Notes under the pieces: model-generated
Database searches by the model: none
What the model was told of the DNA's origin: nothing
Seen by the model: the letters and a program-made list of their open reading frames with translations, nothing else
From: Capniomyces stellatus
Lineage: Eukaryota > Kickxellomycota > Harpellomycetes > Harpellales > Legeriomycetaceae
NCBI GenBank assembly: GCA_001661515.1
Contig: LUVW01000004.1
Span: 722,514-786,513 of the forward strand
Direction: 5' to 3'
Length of the DNA stretch: 64,000 nucleotides
Program-made: the position numbers and the translations under genes
Shown: positions 1-15,800 of the stretch, piece after piece
Layout: every line of letters begins with the position of its first letter
Numbering within the stretch: position 1 is the stretch's first letter

Positions 1-1839
1 TTTTAAATTTTATTTTCCTTCTTTCTTTTATATCTTCTCAGGTTTATTGTTGACAACTAGTATCGCCAACCAACAAGCTCACTTTTGCAACCAAATTACC
101 CTCAACTTGTTTACTCTCTTGATATTTCTATCATCATTACATAAAATCTACAATTATTTTATAGCCACTGCTTGGTCTTTTCTGTATTTATATTTGTATT
201 TTATTTGTTTAGAAAAATACGATTCCATCAAATCAGCTGCCATAAAATGCGTTTTTATTTACTATTTACTATTTATCTAATCTTTTTTTAATTTTTATAT
301 ATCGCAGCATTTCTATTTTGTTACTGCTATTCTTCTTACGCTGCTCATTGTCTTTTCTTGCTCACACCTAATCAGTCAGATAAGCAGCGCAGCAATGCTT
401 GAAAAGGTTTAGTATTCTGCCCAGTATTCACCGCTAGAACCAAACACAACAATCCAAACCTTCATACCAATTCCTTACTCTACACCCCCTTTCCATACAA
501 AAACTTTAGGGGGTTGAACTGCTTTTATCAGTTCAACTCTGTTCTTTCTTTTTTTTTGGTTTTCACATTACCCACTACATTCTAATCAGATCCTGCTTCC
601 TCTACTTTACACGGTACACAGAAACATAAAACTAGAATTATTAAAATGTCTTGGTATTCATAATTTATTTCGTCGTTTCTTTTATTACAATTTTCAGTCA
701 GGTTGAATGTTGGGCTTTATCAGTTCTTCAAGCTAGACTGACCAAGTGCAACAGGTTTCAAACCAATTCTCTTTTTCTTCCCTCTATATTATTGTTTAAA
801 AATAGGCACACATTTTCAAACTAAACCAATGGACATTGTCTTTGTCAAGAATTTGAGCCTCAACTACCAATAGAGGCGTACTATCTATTTCTTTAATTTT
901 TTTTTATTGAAATTCTTTAAATTTTTTATTGATATCCTTCTATATACATTTTTTTTACTCCATAAGATTTTGGAATTTTGAAATATGCGAATAAATAAAA
1001 TTTCACTTTGCTCAGTGTAATTCGACAACAAAAAACACCAAGTTCAACAGTATTCATTACTTGGATTTCACCCCCTCCCCCCCCCACACAAAAATAATGT
1101 GATTAAATGTTTATTGGCAAGTGCTCCTGATCCGTGTTTAGTTCTCTGGTAGATATGGTGCCATGTTGATACAAAGTGTCATCGACATTATATTAATTTA
1201 CTAATGATCAATCACATAAATATACTAGTCCAGTCTTAAAGTACCTGGAACATGTCGATATAAATCCAAAAACATGAACTGTTGGGTTATCTGAACCAAA
1301 TGTTCTTGGAATATAAAATGTACCAATAAAGTAAAAGATATTAAAGCTTTGGACTACACGGATCTCCATAAACTGACTATCAGCTATGCCAACTTGGTGT
1401 ATTGGAGAAACTAGGATACGCTTATAACACCTTCAAACCACAGGCCACTAATATATATACTTTCATAAACGGCAAAGACAACCAAGCGTTTTAAAGTATA
1501 GAAACAAATAAGTCATGTAGTTTTGACAATGCAAAGGTTGAGAAGGTTGGAAGAAAGAAAAAAATCAGTATAAAATCTACAGACTAGTATGCAAATCGAT
1601 GGTCATGAGCAATATTCCTGCTTTTTTATATACTCTTTACACTTTGATATTAATCCTATTAATTAATATATACTCGGTTACATTAGTAGTTAAAAAGCTG
1701 CCCTAGTTTTGTGTATACAAGCACAATACAATTAAAAAAAAAACCAAACACTACTAATTAGGTTAAACAAAAACACTGCTAATTAGAGTTTTTGCGAATA
1801 GGGCTACCAACTACAATAACAAAAAAAAAAAAATCAATC
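1..1839. other. gene-poor 5' region and promoter of the first gene
   Basis: I see no convincing gene here. The first 60 bases contain a T-rich tract ending in a possible splice acceptor (tcttctcag near 42), so the last exon of an upstream plus-strand gene could lie here, but I cannot identify a protein. Other content: a short hairpin at 512-538, a C-run at about 1071-1084, and an A-rich leader (1736-1835) just before the next start codon. Confidence 0.5.
512..538. repeat. short inverted repeat (hairpin)
   Basis: gttgaactg and cagttcaac form a perfect 9-bp stem around a 7-base loop (cttttat). The stem extends by about two more pairs with one mismatch. No gene boundary is known nearby, so its role is unclear. 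Confidence 0.45.
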
Positions 1840-4077
1840 ATGTCGAGTAGCGGCGGAACTGTAAACCTGTACACCGGGTTTAAAAGCCAGGCGTCAAACC
1901 TGATGTCAAATTTGGCAATAGGTGGCCCGTTAGAGTATAACTGGGCACCAGGTGGATTTCCTAGTTTCCCAACCGAAGTAGTCCCCTTTGGAATAGGATC
2001 CGTGTATTTCAACACTATACAATTCACCTTTGACCACATGGTAATAAATGCAACTAACAGAATTCTTCCAATTCTTTCCAGCACATTTTTATACTTGGTA
2101 AACTGTGATGACGTTGTCTACCCAATCACCCAAGAGATAGGTAGATACGGCTCTGGACCAAATAGCAACCCCGAAGGAAGTTTTGTTGCCGATTTGCCCG
2201 TGATTTCATCATACCTTGAATGTAAAAAAGTTACTTATGAATACGAAAATGGAAGTTTTACAACCACACTAGTATCACCAGAACCAACATCTGAGCCTAC
2301 ATCTATGCCAACATCCGAGTCAATGTCCGAGCCAATGTCCGAGCCAACTCCAGAGCCAATATCTGAGCCACAAATCATATTGGAAGTTTCTGTAATACCT
2401 CTTGTTTCAGTCATGCCACCAATAGCACCAAGCACATTCAGGCCTTCACCTACTAGCAAAGAATCAACCTTAACGTTTACTCCATTGCCACCACCACCAG
2501 CATTGACATTTGAACCTCCAGGGATAACAAGTGTAGCTACAATAACAGTGGTTCCATTGGTTCCAATAGAAATAACAGAGTCCGTGATACTACCTCCACA
2601 GTCTATTGTCATTAAAACACAAACTAACCCATTAGTCAAACCACAGAATACTAATACACCAACGCCACAAAGCACCAAGTCGCCAACACCACAAAATACC
2701 AAGACGCCTACACCACAAAATACCAAGACGCCTACACCACAAAGTACCAAGACGCCTACACCACAAAGTACCAAGTCACCAACACCACAAAATACCAAAA
2801 CACCTACACCACAGAATACCAAATCTCCAACGCCGCAAAATACTAAAACACCTACACCACAGAATACCAGGACACCAACGCCACAAAATACCAGGACACC
2901 AACAATACCACCAGTACAGCCAACAACAGAACCAACACCAGAGCCACCAGTACAGCCACCACCAGAGCCACCAGTAGAGCCACCTGCAGAGTCAGCAAAG
3001 CCAACAGAGGTATCAAAAACAGAACCAGAAACCGGAATGTCCCCTGGTTCATTAGAGACATCTAAATATGGAGGAAGAGGAGGATATAGCATGTATGGAT
3101 ACTCAATTAAGGAAAATAAAGAAAGAGAAAAAATGAGAGCAAGTGCAAAAAGGATTTCCAAAAAACCTATTTTAGCAGCAATCCCGGCAGTTGACAGTGA
3201 CAGTGACAAAGAAAGAAGGATTAGGCCAGTTAACAGACAAATAGAAAGGATTTTGGCACAGAAACCAGTAGTTGTTAGCGCACCTGGTGTTATAGCGTCC
3301 AGTAAACCAACAAGTACAAGCGAGGACGTGGCAATAGTTGGAAATGAGGTACCGGAAGATGAACCAACCCCAACAGACGAGGTGGTTGGAGAGGTTGTCA
3401 CAGAGATGATAACTACCAATGAGGTAGATACCGAGACTTTTGTAGAGAATGAGTTGGTCACGCAGGTAGTTGATGAACCAGACAGCAAAGATCCTGGGGC
3501 AATTGTAGCTCCAAGCAAAATAGTGTTGCCCGAAGTTTTGGTTAATAAGCCATTGTCTATAGATGCCTCAAGTCAGCCAAACCCATCATTGGTAAAAAAA
3601 AACAAGGCTTATATACTAGCATTGTTAAAAAGAGGATTCGGGTATAGCGTGCCTAGTGGACTGTCTGAGTTAGTTTCAAAAGCAGTAGCTGAGATTAGTG
3701 TGGATCTGTCGGCCAAGCTTAGTGGAGAAAGAGGCGGTTGTGATCCAATGAACTACAAAAAAATGTTTGTTACAATCATAAACAAGGGAATTCCGGCAGA
3801 GTACTCCGAAGCAATAGTAGATTTGGCAAGCAATAGAGTGCCTAGTGACTTTGGCAAGGTGCTTGGGGATCTAGTAGCAGGGAAGGTGCCTAAATTGCCA
3901 AAATGTATCTTGATTTCGTTGATCCAAGGAGATTTGTCGCCAAAGTTCAAACTCGTGTTGCCCAAGCTGCTATCGTCAACCATCGACAGAAGGATCAAAA
4001 ATGTTTTAATAAACGTGTTGAATGGTAAAGGTTCACCTAGATTAAGAAATTATTTCAGTACGTATGGAAATATGTAG
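1840..4077 (+). CDS. NLYTGF-module repeat protein A (unknown function)
   Basis: A 745-residue protein in a single exon. I chose the ATG at 1840 because the sequence from there matches the start of the paralog at 12871; the frame is open further upstream but has no other ATG. Three parts are visible. Residues 1-140 hold the NLYTGF motif, an FGIGSVYFNTI strand-like segment and a VNCDDVVYPITQEIG segment with a conserved Cys. Residues about 145-400 are Ser/Thr/Pro-rich, with an 8-residue tandem repeat of the form NTKTPTPQ at 268-356. Residues about 584-745 form a predicted helical domain. No N-terminal signal peptide or membrane span is seen. I do not recognise the family. A surface or spore-wall role is only a guess from the repeat composition. 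Confidence 0.8.
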   Translation: MSSSGGTVNLYTGFKSQASNLMSNLAIGGPLEYNWAPGGFPSFPTEVVPFGIGSVYFNTIQFTFDHMVINATNRILPILSSTFLYLVNCDDVVYPITQEIGRYGSGPNSNPEGSFVADLPVISSYLECKKVTYEYENGSFTTTLVSPEPTSEPTSMPTSESMSEPMSEPTPEPISEPQIILEVSVIPLVSVMPPIAPSTFRPSPTSKESTLTFTPLPPPPALTFEPPGITSVATITVVPLVPIEITESVILPPQSIVIKTQTNPLVKPQNTNTPTPQSTKSPTPQNTKTPTPQNTKTPTPQSTKTPTPQSTKSPTPQNTKTPTPQNTKSPTPQNTKTPTPQNTRTPTPQNTRTPTIPPVQPTTEPTPEPPVQPPPEPPVEPPAESAKPTEVSKTEPETGMSPGSLETSKYGGRGGYSMYGYSIKENKEREKMRASAKRISKKPILAAIPAVDSDSDKERRIRPVNRQIERILAQKPVVVSAPGVIASSKPTSTSEDVAIVGNEVPEDEPTPTDEVVGEVVTEMITTNEVDTETFVENELVTQVVDEPDSKDPGAIVAPSKIVLPEVLVNKPLSIDASSQPNPSLVKKNKAYILALLKRGFGYSVPSGLSELVSKAVAEISVDLSAKLSGERGGCDPMNYKKMFVTIINKGIPAEYSEAIVDLASNRVPSDFGKVLGDLVAGKVPKLPKCILISLIQGDLSPKFKLVLPKLLSSTIDRRIKNVLINVLNGKGSPRLRNYFSTYGNM
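2641..2908 (+). repeat. 24-bp coding tandem repeat (TPTPQNTK)
   Basis: About ten copies of a 24-bp unit encode variants of TPTPQ(N/S)T(K/R) inside the gene at 1840. Synonymous differences between units show they are not all recent copies. Pro/Thr-rich repeats of this type are common O-glycosylated stalks in fungal wall proteins, but this protein lacks an obvious signal peptide. Confidence 0.85.
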
Positions 4078-5073
4078 ATTTAAACCAAAACTAAATTCAT
4101 AACACATTAAGACTAATAGGCTGAACATGAGGAGTGTAAAACTGTGCGAAAAAGAAAAAAGTGAAAAAGTAGCGAACAAGTTGTAAGGAGCCAAAGAGCT
4201 GGTGCACACAGCCTCAACAAAACACATACGTCTCATATAATACTTGATACCAATAGAAAGTCCAAAGTACTGAGAGAGTATAGGGTTAGCACAGTATATA
4301 ACAAAGATAACAAACACATAATATAAGCCCGTGTTTGATTATAAACATGCATACACACATACATTCATATATACAAACATACACACATACACACATACAT
4401 TCATACATTCATATATACCCAACTATATTACATATTTTATAATATCACTGGTAATTTTGTTATTTTTGTAGTTTTTGAATAAACCAGTGCATAAAAAAAA
4501 AATTTCGGGCTTGAAAAGTTACAAAAAAAAGTTATTGAAAGTTAAATAAACCACCAACCAGAAAATAAACTTGAAAAGATGGAGAGGTTTGCCGTAAACA
4601 TGGTTGCAAGGAAGTATAGTTGATAGATACTTTAAGAAGAAAAGAAGGGTATAAACGGATAAAGTCGATATGTGGAACGGGAAAGCAGTACAAGTTTTAA
4701 AAACAATTAGGGAGATTGTAAATAAAAAATTTAAAAATTCGCGAAATGCGAAATGCGATTTTAGCTTTGTGGAAATTCAAAAAGGAAATTAAATTATGAG
4801 ATTTTGAATAAAAAAAAAGATATAATTTCAATGAAAAAGGAAATAGTTGTACCAAGTTGAGAAAATAAAAAAAAAGTTGCTTGTTTACTAAAAAGGTTAA
4901 AGCAGTTTAAAAACCAATTTTTAAAGTGAAAGTAAACTGTTTAAAGAATCAAGAAGAAAAATAAAATCAGGCAAGCTTACTCGGAAACAACAAAAAGAAA
5001 GAATCAAGAAAAGGAAAGAAAAGAAAAGAAAGAAAAAGAAAAAGAAAAGAAAACTGGAAAAAAGGAACAAGAA
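4078..5073. other. intergenic, microsatellite and purine-rich leader
   Basis: No gene seen. It contains a CATACACA-type microsatellite at about 4346-4420. From about 4560 it contains a strongly purine-rich leader, almost pure A/G near 4990-5070, running into the BCL7-like start codon. Confidence 0.6.
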
Positions 5074-6672
5074 ATGTCTACAAGGAGAGCTAATAGAGTG
5101 AGATATGCGTTCAGCGAAGAGAGCGAGAGACTGAAGCAAGCAATTTCAGAGCCAGTGTACAAATGGTTAGACACGCGCCTGATATGGATATAAATGAGAT
5201 ATGAATTTAACAACATGAGCAATCTTTTGAGAGAATTAAATATTTGCATAATTTTTTCTTTTTTTTGGATGTTTCAAGATTTGAAATGGTTGAGAAGAGT
5301 AGAGTAGTAGCAAGATGTTAAAAGAATATTGGTAAATTGGGAAACTGTAGGAAGAAAAAATGGGACAATGCGGGAAAAACAGAGACAGGGGGCGAGGTGA
5401 AGTCAAAGTACAAGATTTATAAATGGCGAAAGAGTAAGAAGAGTAAAAGTATAATCAACTCGTTGAAATTATGAATTAAGGGTAGGTGTGTTGGGGTGTG
5501 TAGTGAACGCTAAATTCAAAATCAAAAAAAATAATCAATTCAATAAAAAAAACAAAAACGATAATTCGGTAGCCGAGGAAAAAGCAGATTTTGACGAGAT
5601 CTATGAGGAGGTAGTCCAACCCATACAGGCGGTAGAACAGGTTGAGGTTAATGATGAGCCGATTGTTGAGGGGCAAGCAGAGGAGAGAGAAAAGTTTTCA
5701 GAGGTAGCTGAGGGGGATGAGGGAGATTCGAAGGTAGAAAAAGTCGATGAAAATGAGACAGAGGGAGCTGATAACAAAGATGGCGGACAACGCGGAGATT
5801 TGGTGACAGAAAGTACGGAGAATGGAGATATAAAAGCAGACGGCATGGATGCGGAAAAAGAGGCTGAGGGAGTATTAATAGAGAGCACAGGAGGGACAGG
5901 AACTGAAGGGGGAGAGGTTGTTGATGGGGAATCAAACAGGGAAGTAGCTGAAAAGCCAGCAGAGGAGCAAAGTGAGGGCGAGCGATTGGGAGAGAGTAGT
6001 GGAGAATCAGCAGAAAAGAGAAACGAGACAGAAGCAGAAGCAGAAGCGAATGCGAATGCGAAAGTGGATCAAGAAGACAGGACTGACGAAAAAGAGGTAG
6101 ATGGTTTTGTTATAGTTGACAAAGAGGATCTGGATTTGTACTCGACTACAGAAAGTGGCGATGATAAAAAAGCCACGGAAAATAGTGCAATGGAGGTTGA
6201 AGTTAGCGAGGTGAATGAAGACGACGATGGTGGTTTATACGAAACCGAAAACAATGACATAAACATAATCCAGTCCTCCATCCACCCATTCCCACCAAGC
6301 AAAACACCACTGTACCAAGAGGCAGAATCGTCCAATGAGAGCACGCCCCCACAGAGCAGAGCCGAGTCCAGTGTACTGGAGAAACGAAAGATCGAGGACC
6401 AGACCCAATCCATACTTTCAAGCAGTAACCCAACTAGCCCTAAAAGGCAAAAACAAGACCAAGGGCAAGATCAGGAGCAAGAAAACAGGCCTGGTCTGGA
6501 GCTGGATTACGACTCTGATAGCCTGTACAATGTTGATGAATCTGTCGCTGAAGAAAACAATAATGGCGAGAATGGAAAGGATAGTGACAATCAAGTAAAT
6601 GTCGAAAATAGCAATGTAGATGGACAGGCCGATAAAGTTGCAAGGTCGGACAGCGAGGGGATTTATGATTGA
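5074..6672 (+). CDS. BCL7-like protein, predicted SWI/SNF subunit, 3 exons
   Basis: Predicted exons are 5074-5165, 5351-5433 and 5504-6672, giving 447 residues. The introns are 5166-5350 (GTTAGA...TAG) and 5434-5503 (GTAAGA...TAG), and all phases agree. The first two exons join to give RVRYAFSEESERLKQAI followed by VYKWKKKWDNAG and KYKIYKWRK. These correspond to the BCL7 N-terminal motif, in which a KW-KKW segment is followed by a YKW strand. BCL7 proteins are small nucleosome-proximal subunits of SWI/SNF (BAF) complexes. The long third exon is highly acidic, Glu/Asp/Ser-rich and disordered, with basic KRQKQ stretches, as in BCL7 tails but longer. The third exon alone has no ATG start, which first suggested missing upstream exons. 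The exon chain is my inference. Confidence 0.7.
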
Positions 6673-7673
6673 TTCGGCTGTTGGCTATAATGGGTGCCTG
6701 TTTGTTGTATTTATTTCTATCTTTCTGATTACTATATTATTACCATTGTTTTTTATTTATTTATTTTATCTCTTCTTTTGCTTTGAGTTGCCATATTGTT
6801 ATTTATCGTTTTCTTGCACAGCGAACATAATTGATTATAGCCAAAAACACGTTTGTTAACTGGTAGAACAGGGGGGTGGGTTGTTTGACACATAAGATTA
6901 TTCTATTTCGTGTACTTGATGCCATGTTTACTTTAGTGCAAGTAAAAGGGACAAACGGTGGTGTTTTTTTTATTTTTAAATTCTAGATATAAAAACCCCA
7001 TTGGCGCGTGATGTTTATAATAATTATTATCAACCGGCTAGAGAGTTTTACTGGTTGGTGTTAATTAAATAGTAACTCGCTGTTCCAACTAACCAAGCAA
7101 CACAAAAGTCACTGAAAGTGATAGGCGTGTTAGTGCAGTTTAAATCTGGACATAGTTTTGCGAGAAGGATCAAAAGAGTGGGTAAAAATGTTAATCAGTG
7201 GTATTTAGGGACTTGGTTTCAATAACAAAAAAAAAAAAAACAAATTCAGAAATCTGGGATAATAATTTCCATGTTTTATGAATCATCATTTGCTGATCGC
7301 AATTGCCGTGAAAGAGTAAACAAAACTAAGCTAATGGAATGTCGAGTAGAAAAGAAAGAATTAGTAGCAAAAAAAAAAAAGTGTTGGACTGGTTTACTGT
7401 TCAAAGTTCTGGGTAAAAGCAAAATGCAAAACAAAGCAGCGTGCACTTTTTTTTATTACTAATATTACATTTCTTCTGGTTGATATTTTGATATATTCAT
7501 CAAGACACCAAGAAAAGGAAAGAAAAGAAAAAAATAGCATAAACTGGGCTATTTGTTCAAAGAGTTGGGTAATAAAGCCAAATAGTTGACATTATCAAGT
7601 AAAATTTTCAAGATCAAATTTAGATTTTTCAAGTTTTTTTTAAAAAAAAAAAATTAAATTTTTTTTACTTTCC
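6673..7673. other. intergenic
   Basis: No supported gene. It begins with a T-rich trailer of the BCL7-like gene and ends with an A-rich leader before the next gene. A 63-codon open frame at 7271-7462 has no features of a real protein. Confidence 0.55.
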
Positions 7674-11530
<3,857 letters not shown>

Positions 11531-12870
11531 TTTACATTTTTCGTTTTTTTCTTCCAACTTTTTCTTTCGAATTACTACACTTTTTTATATTGTTTAGTTT
11601 GTTATTTAGTATACCTTATATCAACTACTTTCATTGCTGCCTCTGCAGACAGACTTTTAACCACTTTGCTAAAAAGCCTAAACCCTTGACAAGCGAATCC
11701 TAAACTTTCGGAAAACAGATAAAATAAAAACTTATTCTCTATCCAAATCCTTTCCTCCATCCTTTTTTTTTTATTCAAAATTTTAAATTCTCCGCACATT
11801 TTCGCCAAGTATAAATATATTCAAATGCTCAAATCTATAATTATCACTTTACACTGTATACATAAAATTACTTTCAGCTTTTTTTTTGCGGAGTTTGAGA
11901 AATGACCAGTATTGAAAGTGTATTTTTACACTTCAAAGACTTTGTCTTAAAAAAAAGCTTGAACTGGTAATAGCGTAATAATTTTAAAAGTAATCTTTCT
12001 GTATAAACTTACTTGAGATTTTATAAATAGCACGTTTAAATTATGATATTAAACATTATTTATCGCGCTTGAATACACATATACATGCACACTCGCACAC
12101 ACCGCAACTTTACATTTACACTGACTGTAAGGTTAATCCGGATTATTGCTACTACTGCACCAATATCACAACTTACGTTGCTTAACCTTCGCACAAATGC
12201 GTAGAGTAAGCAGCAAGCAGCCTTAATATTGGTTTTCAATGTCTGCCTTAAAGGAGAGTCTTGCTCGTGTGGTATTTTTCTAAATAAGACCATGTCATGT
12301 TTATGTGTTTATTTATAAATCTAGTTTTATTACCAAAAATTACAGTAATTTTGTTGAGTTTATATTTGTATGTACTGATACTAACTACCCATTGATCATA
12401 ATCAACCACCACTTCCAAGGATATCGCATTCAAAAGCTTACGCCTATTTACTTACCCATTTTATTTCATACATCTGTGTTCTCGCTTTTTTCGCTAATGA
12501 CCGAGTTATTTCTTTAGATTTTCAACAAAAAAAAACTTCTAACAATAGTAGTGATAGCAACGTATCAAGTATCACAAGGTACATTTAGTACAAGCCTAAG
12601 AACCGTCTGTGGGTAGTTGCGATCAAAAAACCACCAGAAAGAACAAATACACACTCTAAATACTACCAGTCGTGTAAGAAACCAGAGCCACACCATAGCG
12701 TGTGCTATAAACAAGGTTTAAATAATAACCGAACACGTTTACAAATACATAACCAACACAGAAGCATACTTAAAAGAACCAAATCTGACTAAATAACATA
12801 TAGAAAATAAAAAATAGTAAACAGCAAAATATAAAGAGTAAAGAGTAAAGCAAAAAAAAAAAAAAGAAAT
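11531..12870. other. intergenic, promoter of protein B
   Basis: No supported gene on either strand. The region is AT-rich and ends in an A-rich leader immediately before the ATG at 12871, much like the leader of the paralog at 1840. Confidence 0.55.
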
Positions 12871-15800
12871 ATGGAAAGCGGAACCACAAACCTGTACACC
12901 GGGTTTGCGAACCCATTGTCAAACTTGATAACTTTGCGTCCAGTAGGACTGCAAAACGAAAAGCTATTCATTGGAAGCGGATTGCCCAAGTCCAGCGACC
13001 TGAAAGTCAAATTCAACATTGGTTCGCTGTACATAGACACCATAGCCGAACAATTCAACACAATCCACATACTAGATTCTAATCACAATCCCCAGCCTAA
13101 AGAACAGTCCCCAAACTACAAAATATACCCCATCACAACCAACCTAAACTCATACAAAGTCCAATGCGACGAAAATGTTGTTGTTATTACCCAAAAGTTT
13201 GGGTTTTACGGTCCAAGCGACTTTTCTCCTAACGCAATTCAAGACTTCTTGACCGATCTAAGCAACATAGGCCAGTCTTTGAACTGCGAGTCCATTATAC
13301 CAATCAACATTGAGCCTAGTACTAACATCCCAGAAACAACACCTACGCCTTTAGAAAATCTCACAAACTTCATTAAAAGAGAAAATAAACATGACGAAGA
13401 TCCGCAGGATTTGAACCAGGAGCCAGATGGCGTACAGAAAGAGAGCCCTCACTTGAGACAAGCCAGTATTCCCAAATCAATTGGTGCAAGGGCGTCCACT
13501 TCGCGTGTTTCCAGCCCAACTCAAAAGCCTACTGTTATTAACACAACTTTAAGCCGCAAGAGTACTTCAAAACGCAGACCAACACAAACACAAACACACC
13601 GCTCACCTCCAAAACCAGCAAACATTCCTGTACTAAACGGTGTTGGCGTTTCAAGAACTACCAAAGGTAATGTCCAATTCATAGTCCTGCAGAAAACAAT
13701 CACAAATACAGTAAAGATAAAGGTGACGAATGGGGACATAGTAGATCAGATAAAACCTGATGCAGCAGGCTTAACAGCCGTGATAACAACTTCAACGAGA
13801 CGAGCCTCGTTAACTGACCCGGCAAAAATCACAGTAAAGGAGTCGTTGTTTAGTATTACTCTCAAAATGCCATCAATAACACCAAAACCAACACCAAAAA
13901 CAGTTGTCAGGTCCAAAGTGATACTTTTTATTTCTACAGTTGCCAGAGGATCAGGTAAAGCTTTACCAACGCCAACAAGACCCACCGAAAACAATTCTGA
14001 TGTCCAAACAATATTATCAAGAAGCCTGATAGCAACAACTACGCTGTCGTCCCCAAAAACCAAGTTTGAAGTCATTACACTGACAGAAAACGTAACCGAA
14101 ACCGAGTCTGTGGCAATATTGCTAAACAAAAAGCCCACTTCATCAAGAGACAGCATACATATGCCAACTGTTACAGGCAGTGGTGCTAGACCAAACACAG
14201 CCTCAAGAAATGCAATAATAAGACCAAGCAGCATCAAAACAAAGACCGTAGTAAAAACCGAGTATACCAAAACAGTCACCAAGCTGGTTGGCCGATCCAG
14301 CACACATAATACTGTCAAATCTAGAACCATCAAGGTTTCCAATAAGATCAAGACAAGAACCAAATCAGGAACTAAAAAAAGAACCAAAACAAGAACCAAG
14401 ACAATAAATAAATCAGGAACTAAAAGAAGAACCAAGTCAGGAACAAAGACAAGTACTAAGGCGGGAACTAAAAAAAGAAAGTCGAGATCTGTTTCAGTAA
14501 AGACCTCAAGACCCAAGTCTACCAAGAGAAGAAGGCCTAAATCTAATTCAGCCAAAAGAACCAGCTCAAGAGGACTGAACGTGAGCAGGACAAATAAGAA
14601 AACCATAACAGTTACCAAAACGGTCACTAAAACGGGTGGGAAAAACAGCAGAGCAAAGACAGTGCAGTCGAGAACAGCAATAGTAGCCAAACCAATAACC
14701 AAGGTCGTAACAAGGAAGAAGACTTCTTTGAAAAAAGTAACAAGACCTGTAACCATCACAAGAACAAGAACAAGAACCAGGACACGACCGATATCTCTCA
14801 TCACACTGGTGAATGCGGCACCAACTCAACCACTAGGGTCTTTGCCAGGCGGAAATATCCAGTTAAGCAGGGGCTTTGTAATCAGCAGCAGTGATTCTCA
14901 GACCAGAACAGTTACATTGACCAAAACTTTTACAAACACAGTCAAAAAGTTTGTGGTTTTAACTACATACGCACCAGTTAATCGAATGCTCTCCATTGGT
15001 GGAGGCGCCAGCCTTAATGCATATCCACCGGTTATAAAAACAAAAACACTAAGCTCTACCACAATCTATGGAAACAAAGATGAGTACGAGTCAACTCCTA
15101 AATTAAGAAAACGCGACTTGTTCTCATTACCAACCAAAACAGTAAACGATTCAACTTCAGACAATCCGAACGAGCCAGGCAACCTGTTTGTCAAGAAGGA
15201 CAGCGATGGTACAGAAAGAGGTTTGCTTCGTAAGCGGGCAGAATGCGATCCGAACGAAAGCACAACTACGGTCACCAGAACAACAAGGGTGGTTGTAAAT
15301 GTTCGTACACGAGGTGGCGCAAAACCAACAGATTATACCAACATCGACTATTACTGTGATGAAGAAGAAGAGGAAGAAAAAAATAACCTTGATTATGCAA
15401 GTAGGCCTAAAGGAGAAAAGTCATTTACTGTGACCTATGATAAAGACAATGAGAACTATCTAGAGAAGATCATGAAAGAGGTCTATAAGCGCAATATGTT
15501 AAACGTCTGTAGCGTCGTTGTTGATAATGATAGTTCATCGTGCCAAGGTGAAGATTGCAGCAGCACCAGTACAGACACCACCGCCACAGCTGATCCTATA
15601 AGCACAGATGAGGATGGTGCCAGTATTTATCCCGGTAGCGAGGAACCGGAAGAAGAATCCGAGATTATTCCAGCAGAAGAGACAGAGGCCGCCCCAACTG
15701 AGGAGGCAGAGCCAGTCGATCTAGCAAATGAAGCCGAACCAACAGATGGAGAGCCACCATTAACCGACCCGGCCGAGGAGGCAGTGCCAGCTGATGCAAA

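Noticed and set aside
2235..3518. Long open frame opposite the first NLYTGF gene (427 codons, minus strand)
   Set aside because: Its Val/Gly/Ser-rich composition is the reverse image of the PTPQNTK repeats. The plus-strand frame has a conserved paralog, so this is a shadow.
13746..14804. 352-codon minus-strand frame inside protein B
   Set aside because: The Leu/Val-rich product mirrors the Lys/Thr repeats on the plus strand; no independent start context or domain.
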